Under the pieces are notes generated by a model. That model had not been told where the DNA came from. It ran no database searches and saw only the letters and a program-made list of their open reading frames with translations. Source: Kuafuiihalomonas sp039024635 (GTDB lineage: Bacteria; Myxococcota; Kuafuiibacteriia; Kuafuiibacteriales; Kuafuiibacteriaceae). From it: a stretch of 64,000 nucleotides of DNA. Where the stretch lies: NCBI GenBank assembly GCA_039024635.1, contig JBCCQA010000008.1, positions 62,001-126,000 of the forward strand, written 5' to 3'. Shown here piece by piece: positions 1 to 7,670 of this stretch. Numbering within the stretch: position 1 is the stretch's first letter; the number at the start of each line of letters is the position of its first letter. The position numbers and the translations under genes are program-made.

Positions 1-165
1 GACATGAACACCTCGATTCAACAGGGGGTTTTGGATGCAGGGGGTGCCACAGAAACGCCCAAACTCACTCCGCGAGACTCGACGCCTTTGCGCGACGAGC
101 GATATCGTCCTTCCGAGCTCGATGACCGAGTTCCCATTCGGCGCGATGGGGGTTGCGCCGGATGA
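1..165 (+). CDS. Possible C-terminal end of an upstream gene (partial)
   Basis: Frame 1 is open from the window edge to a TGA at 163-165 and encodes about 54 residues ending in Cys-Ala-Gly. The stretch is hydrophilic and rich in Asp and Arg, with no recognisable motif. It could be the tail of a gene starting outside the window, or a short chance frame in GC-rich DNA. An ATG at position 4 is also possible but has no visible ribosome-binding site. It lies 30 bases before the next gene on the same strand. I do not recognise it. Confidence 0.3.
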   Translation, partial: DMNTSIQQGVLDAGGATETPKLTPRDSTPLRDERYRPSELDDRVPIRRDGGCAG

Positions 166-195
166 TGCCTCACCCCCGAGAAGGAAGGAAACCAC

Positions 196-813
196 ATGAA
201 TTCCAAACCTCGGGTGCTGGTCGCGCACCACCTGCCGATCGATGCGTCCATTCGGGCCATGCCAGGCTTGGAGGTCCACGTGGAGCAGGACCCGCTTCGA
301 TTCGAATCTCGCCTCCGGGAGACGGCGCCGGACGTTTTCGTCATGGAGCTGGACGGTGCGGATGTTCACTCGCAAGCGCGAGTACGTAATGCCGTCGCCA
401 TCATGCCCAGTACGGTGCTCATCGTGGCCGTGGCCCCCCGGGACATGGCTTCGGCGGCAGAGGCGATGGAGCAGGGTGCCAAAGGTTTCGTGCTTCTTCC
501 TCTGGAGGCACGGTCTCTGGCCCTCGTGGTTCAGCGAGAGCTGGAACACAAGAAGATGGAGGTCGAGGTCGAGCGTCTCCGGGATTCGAGCGCTTCGGTC
601 AGCATTCCCGGTTCGACCCTGGACGAGATCGAAAAGGAGGCCATTCTGCGCTCTCTGGACGCGTCCGGAGGGAGCACCGGAAAAGCGGCCAAGATGCTGG
701 GTATCAGCGTGCGGAAGATCCAGTACCGGCTTCGTGAATGGCAGCAGGATTCGCCCGAGCTTTTCCAGCGCAAAGGCAACCGCATCGTCGTCCGAAAGCT
801 TGACCGAGCCTGA
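196..813 (+). CDS. Receiver-like regulator with Fis-type DNA-binding domain
   Basis: This is a 205-residue protein. Residues 1-115 follow the fold pattern of a response-regulator receiver and residues about 140-185 form a Fis-type helix-turn-helix (motif GKAAKMLGISVRKIQYRL). The layout resembles RegA/PrrA and the ends of NtrC proteins, without an AAA+ domain. The phosphorylation chemistry looks lost: the acidic pair is replaced (VLVAHHLP), the acceptor Asp aligns with Glu (DVFVMELDG), and the conserved Lys aligns with Leu (FVLLPL). It is probably a phosphorylation-independent DNA-binding regulator. The start has a good GGAAGG site 8-9 bases upstream. Its targets are unknown; photosynthesis-type genes lie within 6 kb, but no link is shown. 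Confidence 0.8.
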   Translation: MNSKPRVLVAHHLPIDASIRAMPGLEVHVEQDPLRFESRLRETAPDVFVMELDGADVHSQARVRNAVAIMPSTVLIVAVAPRDMASAAEAMEQGAKGFVLLPLEARSLALVVQRELEHKKMEVEVERLRDSSASVSIPGSTLDEIEKEAILRSLDASGGSTGKAAKMLGISVRKIQYRLREWQQDSPELFQRKGNRIVVRKLDRA

Positions 814-833
814 GCCCGTCGAGCTCCGCCCCG

Positions 834-2087
834 TCACGCTTCGGCGAGGGCGGAGCTCACTCGGGCGGCGACTTCATCGATCTCCTCGTCACTGCTCTTG
901 ATGTTGACGCCGAAGCCTGAGCCCAGGCCGCCGTCGACGACGCCGACCGACAGGTTGATGGAGCGCTCCAGCAGAGCATCGGTCCGAGGGAAGGAACCCT
1001 TCGAAATGTCGTGTCCCTTCTCTTTGAGCGCTTTCCGAATGTGCTCCATGTTGGAGTAGACGTGCCATCCGCTCTTGTCGAGGGTCGTGGTTGCTAGACG
1101 CTCGGCAACGCGACGAGCACGCTCGGCGTTCTCGAGCATCATGACGAGGAGGGTGCCACATTCACCTTCGAGGTCAGTGATGCGTCGGAACTCGACTTCG
1201 CTGCGGGCTTCGATCCCGGCCTTGAGACGGGCTTTGTGCCCTCGGAGGGTCGAGGTGATGCCGTCCAGCTTACGAAGCTGCGCAAGGGCGACTGCGCCCG
1301 TGAGCTCGTTTATGCGGTGATTCATGCCCAGAACCTCTCGTCGGCCGACCTCGGTGCCGGTTCGGAGCGGACGGTGCCCCTGGTCGTGATAGCCGAAGGC
1401 CTTCTCGTAGAGCACGGAATCATTGGTCGCGATGAGTCCGCCGTCGCCGGCCGTGAAGGTCTTGAAGAAGTTCAAGGAGAAGCCACCCATTCGACCAAAT
1501 GACCCGACCGACTGGCCCTTGTAACGGGCCCCGGCCGCTTGAGCACAGTCTTCGATCACCAAGAGATCGTGCTTCTTGGCGATGGGCAGGAGGGCGTCGA
1601 GCTCAGCTGGATTGCCCAGCATGTGCACGGGTACGATGGCTTTTGTTCGGGGCGTGATACGGGCTTCAACGTCATTCGGATCGAGGTTCAAGGTCTCGTC
1701 GACCTCGGCAAGAATGGGGGTCGCACCCGTGAACAGGACAGCCGTGTAGGTCGCGACATAGGTGTAGGCCGGCACGATGACTTCGTCGCCCTCGCCGATC
1801 CCGAGGCTGAGCATCGAGATCCAGAGGGCCGCCGTCCCGGAGTTCACGGCCAGGGCATGTTCGACCCCGACCGAGGCGGCGAACTCTGACTCCAGGGTCA
1901 TCACTTTGCGCAAAAAACGCGGATCGTCAGGAGAACCGTAGCGATAGAGGTGACCCGAACGAATGACTTCGAGGATCTGTGCCTCTTCTTCCTCTCCGAC
2001 GAGAAACGAACCAGGACCGGGCATGCATCGGTGCCTAGACTTCGGGATGGCCTTGGGCAAGGAGGGTCTGCGCAGGAGCGCCATCAC
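834..2087 (-). CDS. DegT/DnrJ/EryC1/StrS-family PLP-dependent aminotransferase
   Basis: The 417-residue protein has the fold and motifs of sugar aminotransferases that add an amino group to a keto-sugar nucleotide: substrate/PLP contacts in NSGTAALWISM (about 82), the PLP-binding Asp180 in VIEDCAQAAG, and the Schiff-base Lys209 in SLNFFKTFTAGDGG. Related enzymes act in O-antigen, capsule or antibiotic sugar synthesis. It is divergent from a glycosyltransferase 95 bases away, which fits a role in a cell-surface glycan. The first about 25 residues lie before the usual family start and may be overcalled; Met22 would also fit. The sugar substrate cannot be read from the sequence. Confidence 0.9.
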   Translation of the reverse strand: MMALLRRPSLPKAIPKSRHRCMPGPGSFLVGEEEEAQILEVIRSGHLYRYGSPDDPRFLRKVMTLESEFAASVGVEHALAVNSGTAALWISMLSLGIGEGDEVIVPAYTYVATYTAVLFTGATPILAEVDETLNLDPNDVEARITPRTKAIVPVHMLGNPAELDALLPIAKKHDLLVIEDCAQAAGARYKGQSVGSFGRMGGFSLNFFKTFTAGDGGLIATNDSVLYEKAFGYHDQGHRPLRTGTEVGRREVLGMNHRINELTGAVALAQLRKLDGITSTLRGHKARLKAGIEARSEVEFRRITDLEGECGTLLVMMLENAERARRVAERLATTTLDKSGWHVYSNMEHIRKALKEKGHDISKGSFPRTDALLERSINLSVGVVDGGLGSGFGVNIKSSDEEIDEVAARVSSALAEA

Positions 2088-2182
2088 AATGTTTCTCAGG
2101 GTTCCGAGATTCGCCCTCTCCGCAGGGCACCCCTATGCCCGTCGTGTCCGGGGGACGGAAAACCCCGAAACTGGAGACTGTC

Positions 2183-3277
2183 ATGCGCATCGCTTACGGC
2201 GTTCACGGCTATAGCCGAGGTCACGCGACCCGGGCCGCTTCGATCCTCAGCGAACTCACTCCGCGTCACGACGTGCGCATCTATGCCGGCGGAGACGCCT
2301 ACGCCGCCCTCTCTGAGGATTTCGACGTGGAGGCCATCCCCACCCTCGGCTTCTCCTACGACCAGTCCGGACGCATGTCGAAGTGGGAGACGTTCAAGCG
2401 GAACTTCCCCAAGCTCAAAGACCTATTCCTGCGAGGTCCCGATTTTGCCCGGGTCGCTCGCTCGATGAAGCGCTACCGCCCCGACGTGGTCATTAGCGAC
2501 GCCGAGGCATGGACCCACCGTGCCGCGCTAGCCCTGGGCATTCCGCGCATCGGCTTCGATCACTTTGGTGTGATGGTCTACTGCCGTGTTCCCATGCCGA
2601 TAGGGGACCGCTTCAAGAGCTTCTTCGACCGTACGGCCTATAGGACGCTCATGGGCGCGCCCGAGCGGGTCTTGGTGTCCTCTTTCTATTCGGCCCGTCC
2701 CAACAGCCTAGACGTGCGTCTCGTAGGCCCTCTTGTTGGAGACGACGTCGCTGCCCTCGAGCCCATCAACGACGGTCACCTCTTGGTCTATCTCAACATG
2801 GGCAAGGGTCAGATGACGTCCAAGCTGGCCGGAGTCTTGGAGGGCTGTGGCCGTCCGGTCCGGGCCTACGGCCCTGGCTTGACGGAGTGCTCGGTGGGGC
2901 CTGCGGTGCGGCTCTTCGAACCGAGTCGGGCTTCGTTCCTCCAGGATCTGGCGAACTGCCACGCGGTCTTGAGCACGGCGGGAAACCAGCTGGTCGGCGA
3001 GGCCCTCTACTTGGGCAAGCCACTGCTCGTCATGCCCGAAGCGACGGTCGAACAGCGACTGAACGCAGGGGCGGTGGCCCGCATGGGGATTGGCGAGGTC
3101 ACCAGTTTCGAAACGCTGAGCACGGTCCAGCTTCGGGCTTTCTGCCAACGTAGGGAAGCGTATGCCGATGCGTGTAGGCGCCATGCGAGCAACGGCCGCC
3201 GAGCCGCCATCGAGCGCCTGGAGGCCTGGTTCGAGGAGCTCTCCACCCGTGGGGCGCTCCCCGCGCCCCAGGCCTGA
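2183..3277 (+). CDS. GT-B glycosyltransferase, MJ1255/VC2487 type (MurG-like)
   Basis: This 364-residue protein starts with MRIAYGVHGYSRGHATRA, the N-terminal glycine-rich loop of the MJ1255 family of GT-B enzymes. The C-terminal half carries a donor-binding pattern (LSTAGNQLVGEALYLGKP, about 275-292) like that of MurG and GT28 enzymes. The open frame extends 16 codons further upstream, but the ATG at 2183 has a GGAG site 8 bases before it and gives the family's usual N-terminus. It is transcribed away from the aminotransferase, and together they suggest glycan or glycolipid decoration. Donor and acceptor are unknown. Confidence 0.85.
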   Translation: MRIAYGVHGYSRGHATRAASILSELTPRHDVRIYAGGDAYAALSEDFDVEAIPTLGFSYDQSGRMSKWETFKRNFPKLKDLFLRGPDFARVARSMKRYRPDVVISDAEAWTHRAALALGIPRIGFDHFGVMVYCRVPMPIGDRFKSFFDRTAYRTLMGAPERVLVSSFYSARPNSLDVRLVGPLVGDDVAALEPINDGHLLVYLNMGKGQMTSKLAGVLEGCGRPVRAYGPGLTECSVGPAVRLFEPSRASFLQDLANCHAVLSTAGNQLVGEALYLGKPLLVMPEATVEQRLNAGAVARMGIGEVTSFETLSTVQLRAFCQRREAYADACRRHASNGRRAAIERLEAWFEELSTRGALPAPQA

Positions 3278-3289
3278 CAGCTTGGACCT

Positions 3290-3820
3290 TTAGGCCGCGC
3301 TCGCCGCCACCAGTTCGATGTTCCGACGGACCTGGGCCCGAAGGGCGTCGTTTCCATTTCGCAGGAAGCGATCCACCTCCGGGTCTTCGGCCAAGGGCGC
3401 TCCGCCGCCCGGGAAGTCCACGCTCAGCACCACGGCCACCAGGACGAGGGCGGTCACGCCGGCGATTACGAAGTTCCAGGGAGGCGGGGTCACGAACATG
3501 GTTGCGCTGCTGCAAAGCGCGAGGGCGATGGTCGTCCCCCCCGCCAGACCGCCAGGGGTGGGCCGTAAGATGCTGTCGGTGTCGATGTCTTCCAACACCC
3601 GAGACAGCGCGTCCAAGAACACGTCGCTGGCCGAGCGTCGGTCCCCGCGGGCCACGTCGTGGAGGGCCATGGAGGTTGCTAGGTCGACGACACAACGTCG
3701 CAGGTGGCCATCGAGCCGGCGGATACGGGGCAGCTGGGCCCACTTACCGACCAGGTAGGCGCCCAGCAGGAGGCCGGTGCTGCCGGCCAGGATGGCAAGA
3801 AGAAGCGGGTCGGCGTCCAT
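3290..3820 (-). CDS. Hypothetical protein with three predicted membrane segments
   Basis: The 176-residue protein has an N-terminal membrane helix (about 5-25), a soluble helical section (about 30-85) rich in Arg and Asp, and a hydrophobic hairpin of two helices (about 93-133). The C-terminal tail is hydrophilic. I do not recognise the family. It converges on the glycosyltransferase with a 12-base gap and lies 196 bases downstream of bchE on the same strand, so it could be the last gene of a bchJ-bchE transcript. That is position only, not evidence of a pigment role. The 196-base gap holds no feature I can support. Confidence 0.6.
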   Translation of the reverse strand: MDADPLLLAILAGSTGLLLGAYLVGKWAQLPRIRRLDGHLRRCVVDLATSMALHDVARGDRRSASDVFLDALSRVLEDIDTDSILRPTPGGLAGGTTIALALCSSATMFVTPPPWNFVIAGVTALVLVAVVLSVDFPGGGAPLAEDPEVDRFLRNGNDALRAQVRRNIELVAASAA

Positions 3821-4016
3821 CCCCCGGAGCCTGAGGCCTGGGCTCGGCTCCAGGCAAGCGGGTCGGGCCCTCAGAGCATCACGGCCTGCTGACGCTAAGC
3901 CTCGTCCACGATGGCGGGGGCATACAGAACAAGGGCGATGTCCCTCACGCCGGCGTCAACCAGGAGCCCATGGGTGCCGGCGACATCGGGCTCTTCCGAG
4001 ACAGAGCCGCAAGGCC

Positions 4017-5660
4017 TCAAGACTCCACCGTAACTTCTTCGTTGCCCACTTCGGACTGACGCTTGGCCTTGGCGCGCTGGCGCGCGAAGCCCCGCGGATC
4101 GAAGAACTCGTCGATGACCTCACCTTCGGGCCGATGGTGGGAGCTGGCGACGTTGGGCCGGCGGCGCTCGATTTGGACCAAAGCCTCGGGCTCCAGCACC
4201 CGCTCGGGATCGAACTTGAAGTCGACCTCCTGCTGACCACGGTAGCCGATTCGTCCCAGGTCGTAGAAACGTCTCTGGAAGCCGTTCTTTAGCACCGCCC
4301 AGAGACAGCCGAGCATGTAGCGGCGCATGAAACGGTCCTTCAGCCATGGATAGCTGAACAGCGTTCGCTGCATGTAAAAACGTTTGTAGTTGTTCAGCAC
4401 TCCCTTCAGGAGCTGCGTCCGGCTCATGGCGTCCGGCTTCATGATGGGCGTGACGAAGTTGTAGCGAGCGTAGTCGCGAACCTCGACCCGGTCGGCCAAG
4501 TCTTCGAAGAGATCCGAGAAAGGCCAGGGCGTGTACATGATCCAGTTGGCCATGTCGCACTCCCAGTCCATAGCCCACTGGAATGTGTCCTCCAGAGTCT
4601 CCGGCGTTTCGTTTTCCAGGCCCACGATGAACTGAGCTTCGGCCACGATGCCGTTCTTCCGGAGGAGCTGAATCGCCTTCTTGTTCTGGGCGACCGTCGT
4701 CTCTTTGCGAAAGCGCTCGAGGTTCAGCTGGGCCGAGGCTTCGGTCCCGAGGGACACATGGACCAAGCCGGCTTCGCGGTAGAGGGGCAGCATGTCTTCG
4801 TCCCGCAGGATGTCCGTCACTCGAGTGTTGATGCCCCACTTCACGCCCAGGTCTCGTTCCACCAGTTCTTTGCAGAGGGCGATGAAGGCCTTCCGATTGA
4901 TGGTGGGCTCCTCGTCGGCGAGGATGAAGAAGCCGACGTCGTGATCTCGAACCAAAGCCTCGATCTCGTCCACGAAGTTCTTGGGTGTACGCGCTCGATA
5001 GGTGCGCCAGAACTTCCACTGCGAGCAGAAGCTGCAGGTGAAGGGACAGCCCCGAGCGAAGTTGGGGATCGCGACCCGCACGCCTAGGGGGGTGTACTTG
5101 TAACGATCCCACTCCAGGATGCTCCAGTCGGCGGCGAGGGCATCCAGCTTCTTGATCGGCGGATGGGCGGGAGTGGCCATGATGCGCTCGCCGTCCCGAA
5201 AGGCAAGGCCCTTGATGGAGGCCTTCCGCTCGTCCAGCTCTCCAGCGTCGATCGCCTGGACTAGATTGATGAGGATCTCTTCACCTTCGCCGCGCACGAT
5301 GAGGTCGATAGCCGGTTCCTCGGTCAGCACCTGCTGATACATGAAGGTCCCGTGGATGCCGCCCAAGACCGTGACCGCCCGGGGATGAAGTCGCTTGGCG
5401 ATCGAGAGCGTGGTCTGGGCTTGGTAGATGCTGGGCGTGATGGCTGTGCAGCCGATGAGGTCCGGATCTTTGATGGCGGCGAGCCGCCTTTCGAGCTCCT
5501 TGTCCTCCAGGCGTTCGGTCATGGCGTCGATGAAGACGATGTCGTCGTAGCCGACGCCGCGGAGCGCGCCCGTAAGGTAGGCGGCCCAAGCAGGCGGCCA
5601 GTTGCCAGCGATTTCGGCACCGCCGGAGTGGTAGTTCGGATGGATGAGGACGATCTTCAT
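4017..5660 (-). CDS. bchE: Anaerobic Mg-protoporphyrin IX monomethyl ester oxidative cyclase BchE
   Basis: BchE closes the isocyclic fifth ring of (bacterio)chlorophyll without O2, using cobalamin, SAM and a 4Fe-4S cluster, and makes divinyl protochlorophyllide. The 547-residue protein opens with HPNYHSGGAEIAGNWPPAW, which I recognise from proteobacterial BchE rather than from generic B12-radical-SAM proteins. Residues about 1-130 form the B12-binding domain. The radical SAM cysteines are C205, C209 and C212 (ARGCPFTCSFCSQWKFW), followed by ADEEPTINRK and GTEASAQLNLERF, also BchE-like. The length is slightly under the roughly 575 usual for the family. It overlaps the bchJ stop by 4 bases, as in an operon. 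Confidence is high from motif recall; no alignment was run. Confidence 0.92.
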   Translation of the reverse strand: MKIVLIHPNYHSGGAEIAGNWPPAWAAYLTGALRGVGYDDIVFIDAMTERLEDKELERRLAAIKDPDLIGCTAITPSIYQAQTTLSIAKRLHPRAVTVLGGIHGTFMYQQVLTEEPAIDLIVRGEGEEILINLVQAIDAGELDERKASIKGLAFRDGERIMATPAHPPIKKLDALAADWSILEWDRYKYTPLGVRVAIPNFARGCPFTCSFCSQWKFWRTYRARTPKNFVDEIEALVRDHDVGFFILADEEPTINRKAFIALCKELVERDLGVKWGINTRVTDILRDEDMLPLYREAGLVHVSLGTEASAQLNLERFRKETTVAQNKKAIQLLRKNGIVAEAQFIVGLENETPETLEDTFQWAMDWECDMANWIMYTPWPFSDLFEDLADRVEVRDYARYNFVTPIMKPDAMSRTQLLKGVLNNYKRFYMQRTLFSYPWLKDRFMRRYMLGCLWAVLKNGFQRRFYDLGRIGYRGQQEVDFKFDPERVLEPEALVQIERRRPNVASSHHRPEGEVIDEFFDPRGFARQRAKAKRQSEVGNEEVTVES

Positions 5661-6283
5661 GATGGCTTCTCGAGTAGGTCGTGGGGACGGACTTCAAAGA
5701 CGCAGGCCATGCCGCCGTGGACTCGACGACAGCGGACCTCCCGGACGACGAGGTCGGAACGGACGAGTCGAAGGAGTCGCTGAAAGGCGGCGGCGTAGTA
5801 GTCACCCCCGAAGGCAGGACCTTCTCCGCGGCAGCAGGGATGGTCCTCCAAGATGAGCTCCAGGGGACGATTCCGGCGACTGAAGCGGCCCCGTCCGGTG
5901 AAGGTCCAGGCATGGAGGCGGATGGCCTCCAGCAGCATGGGGAGGGCTACGAGGTCCGGAAGCCTGGCCAGCGCAGCGCGGGCCAGGCTAGGAATGCGGT
6001 GGCGAGCGACGTAGGCCCCCGTCCAGTCGCCGGCCGTGCGAAGCACCTGGGCGGCTTCGGCAAAGCCGAGGCGGCTCCGAAGCGTCTCGACCAAGGCCTC
6101 GAAGTCGGCCTCGGCCACCATGCCGTCGCTGAGCTGGAATCCTTCCAGTCGGCAGGCCTTGATCAAGGCCATCTCCGAGGCCCGGCCATGGAGGACCCGC
6201 ATCGCCTCCAAGGTCTGATGAATCGTGTTGGGCCCAATTCGCGCCGTTGCTTCCACCGAGTCCAGCGTGGCGGCCCAGCTCAT
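5657..6283 (-). CDS. bchJ: Bacteriochlorophyll 4-vinyl reductase family protein BchJ (V4R domain)
   Basis: The 208-residue protein starts its domain with ARIGPNTIHQTLEAMR, the BchJ signature, and ends with a V4R-type domain (about 140-200) containing DHPCCRG and a Cys-rich strand (VREVRCRRVHGGMACVFEV). BchJ was named as a divinyl reductase of the bacteriochlorophyll pathway. Later work on BciA/BciB suggests a supporting or substrate-delivery role instead. It lies directly upstream of bchE with an ATGA overlap, the same pairing found in purple bacteria. An AGGG site lies 8 bases before the ATG. A tetrapyrrole-binding V4R protein of another pathway is the alternative, but the bchE partner argues against it. 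Confidence 0.88.
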   Translation of the reverse strand: MSWAATLDSVEATARIGPNTIHQTLEAMRVLHGRASEMALIKACRLEGFQLSDGMVAEADFEALVETLRSRLGFAEAAQVLRTAGDWTGAYVARHRIPSLARAALARLPDLVALPMLLEAIRLHAWTFTGRGRFSRRNRPLELILEDHPCCRGEGPAFGGDYYAAAFQRLLRLVRSDLVVREVRCRRVHGGMACVFEVRPHDLLEKPS

Positions 6284-6367
6284 GCGCGAACCCTGTGCAG
6301 ACTGCGTGCCAGACTCGGGGAAAGGTCTGCACGAGAGCGTCCGTCACTCTTCCGTTACGGACTTCGG

Positions 6368-6385
6368 TGTCAGGGGGCCGACACA
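6368..6385. promoter_or_regulatory. TGT-N12-ACA site upstream of bchJ
   Basis: The sequence holds TGT at 6368-6370 and ACA at 6383-6385 with exactly 12 bases between, about 85 bases upstream of the bchJ start. TGT-N12-ACA is the operator form bound by PpsR/CrtJ, the aerobic repressor of photosynthesis genes in purple bacteria. A nested TGTC-N8-GACA inverted repeat is also present. Only one site is seen, and a chance match in a 230-base gap is quite possible. Confidence 0.3.
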
Positions 6386-6482
6386 GGCCTCTAGTTCCTC
6401 ACCGCTCTGCACCGGGCGGAGTGGCCCACGGCGAGCGTGCTGGAGGTGGAGGACAACGGTTCGAGTCCATTCCCGTCTCCGC

Positions 6483-6506
6483 CCTCCGATTCGGTTTCGT
6501 CGGAGG
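6483..6506 (-). terminator. Hairpin just downstream of tRNA-Arg
   Basis: A perfect 7-bp stem (CCTCCGA / TCGGAGG) with a 10-base loop begins 12 bases after the tRNA 3' end on the minus strand. It has no T-run, so it is a processing or weak termination structure at best. Confidence 0.4.
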
Positions 6507-6517
6507 CTGGCTGGATG

Positions 6518-6591
6518 CACACCCAGAGGGACTCGAACCCCCAGCCCCTGGATTCGAAGTCCAGTGCTCTATCCAATTGAGCTATGGGTGC
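6518..6591 (-). tRNA. tRNA-Arg (anticodon UCG)
   Basis: The reverse strand folds as a cloverleaf of 74 bases: acceptor GCACCCA pairing with TGGGTGT (a G-U pair at the tip), a D-arm with AGCTC/GAGC, an anticodon stem CTGGA/TCCAG with loop CTTCGAA (anticodon TCG), and a T-arm GGGGG-TTCGAGT-CCCTC. CCA is not encoded after the discriminator G. It would read CGA and possibly other CGN codons. It lies between bchJ and the GNAT gene on the same strand. Confidence 0.93.
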
Positions 6592-6606
6592 GTGGGAGCG
6601 GAGGGC

Positions 6607-7056
6607 TTAGCAGATGGGCGCGGCCGCGTCACGCTCCATACGGAGGTGTTCGATGCCGGCCTCCATGAACCTTGGGCCGACGCCTCGGTAGCCGCGGGCT
6701 TCGTAGAAGGCGACGGCTGAAGCCTGGGCTGCGAGGACGATGGTCTCGACGCCCGCGCTTCGCACGTCCTGCTCCACGGCCGCCATGACGCGGCCCCCCA
6801 GGCCCTGGCCCCGCAAGGGGGCCCGCACGGCGACCCGCTCAACTTTGGCCCGGCCGCCGGACAAGAAACGCCAGCGAGCACACCCTGCGGGCCGTCCTTC
6901 GACGAAGAGCAAGACGTGCCGGGCCTCCCCATCCATGCCGTCCTCCTCCAGCTCAGGCGGCACGTTCTGCTCCTCCACGAAGACTTCGAATCGCAGCGCC
7001 ATGAGCTGGCGTCGGGTCTCGAGGTCGGACCAGTCGGCAGACCTCAGCTCGATCAT
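6607..7056 (-). CDS. GNAT-family N-acetyltransferase (ElaA-like)
   Basis: This 149-residue protein has the GNAT fold. The N-terminal LRFEVFVEEQNVPPELEEDG is typical of the ElaA/YitI branch, and the acetyl-CoA loop is VRAPLRGQGLGGRVMAA (about 88-104). A late beta-strand/FYEARGY element closes the acceptor site. I chose the ATG at 7056, not the upstream frame extension, because it has a GGAGG site 6 bases before it and overlaps the preceding gene's stop as ATGA. It is probably translated together with the 7053-7655 gene. Its substrate is unknown. Confidence 0.87.
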   Translation of the reverse strand: MIELRSADWSDLETRRQLMALRFEVFVEEQNVPPELEEDGMDGEARHVLLFVEGRPAGCARWRFLSGGRAKVERVAVRAPLRGQGLGGRVMAAVEQDVRSAGVETIVLAAQASAVAFYEARGYRGVGPRFMEAGIEHLRMERDAAAPIC

Positions 7057-7655
7057 GAACCCTCCGCCCAACCCGGAAGCCTCTGACGCCAAAACGGAAT
7101 TGTTCGAGGATGATGAAGCTGAGACCAGCGGGGCCGGCCATCAGGTCGAACACCTTCGTCGTCTTCCCAGGCTGCGGGCGCGTCAGGACCCACGCAGTGC
7201 AGGCCCGAATGGGCCCAAGCGATCACCCCGGTATGGCCCGCGACCCGTACGTCGAGGAAGCGACTCAAACGCTGGGCAAAGGCCTTGCCCTCGGCCCGCC
7301 CCAAGGTCTGGCAGGTCCGAAACCAAAAGAGGCCGCCGGGAATGAAGCGCTGCTTCAACCTGCTCAAGTCGGGGTGATGCACGTGTCCAGGCTCCAAACT
7401 CGAAGCGTCGAAGCGTTCGGTGCCGACCCGAGCGGCGCCCCAGGTACCGTGGCCCCAAAACTGCACCTCCGCCAGCGGCTCCGGAAGGGCGGCGAGCCAT
7501 GCGAATGCCTGGTGCCAACTTGCGACCCCGTGGACGGCATCAAAGCGCCCGTTCGTTCGAAACAGGGCGGCACCGGTGCTCCAAACCGAAGAGAGACCCA
7601 GCACCCCGCCGATTTCCCTGCACGTCTGATCGAATATGACGACGCTCAAACTCAT
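7053..7655 (-). CDS. Possible DUF4347/CHAT-like (clan CD protease fold) protein
   Basis: I do not recognise this 200-residue protein outright. It has two elements spaced like the catalytic dyad of caspase/CHAT/DUF4347 folds: a hydrophobic strand ending in His-Gly (VQFWGHG, about residue 70) and a second strand ending in Cys (LFWFRTCQTLG, about 115), followed by GKAFAQRLSRFLDVRVAGHT, which resembles the end of DUF4347. No signal peptide or membrane segment is evident. The ATG at 7655 was chosen; the frame is open far upstream but there it only shadows the polyketide synthase. It overlaps the GNAT gene by 4 bases and is divergent from the polyketide synthase by 15 bases. The catalytic assignment is inference. 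Confidence 0.6.
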   Translation of the reverse strand: MSLSVVIFDQTCREIGGVLGLSSVWSTGAALFRTNGRFDAVHGVASWHQAFAWLAALPEPLAEVQFWGHGTWGAARVGTERFDASSLEPGHVHHPDLSRLKQRFIPGGLFWFRTCQTLGRAEGKAFAQRLSRFLDVRVAGHTGVIAWAHSGLHCVGPDAPAAWEDDEGVRPDGRPRWSQLHHPRTIPFWRQRLPGWAEGS

Positions 7656-7670
7656 CGGAAGGCCTAAACG

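Noticed and set aside
6414..6480. tRNA-like sequence with a perfect T-loop consensus (GGTTCGAGTCC) on the plus strand
   Set aside because: The T-stem has a mismatch, the molecule would be about 65 bases, and no D-arm or anticodon arm can be drawn.
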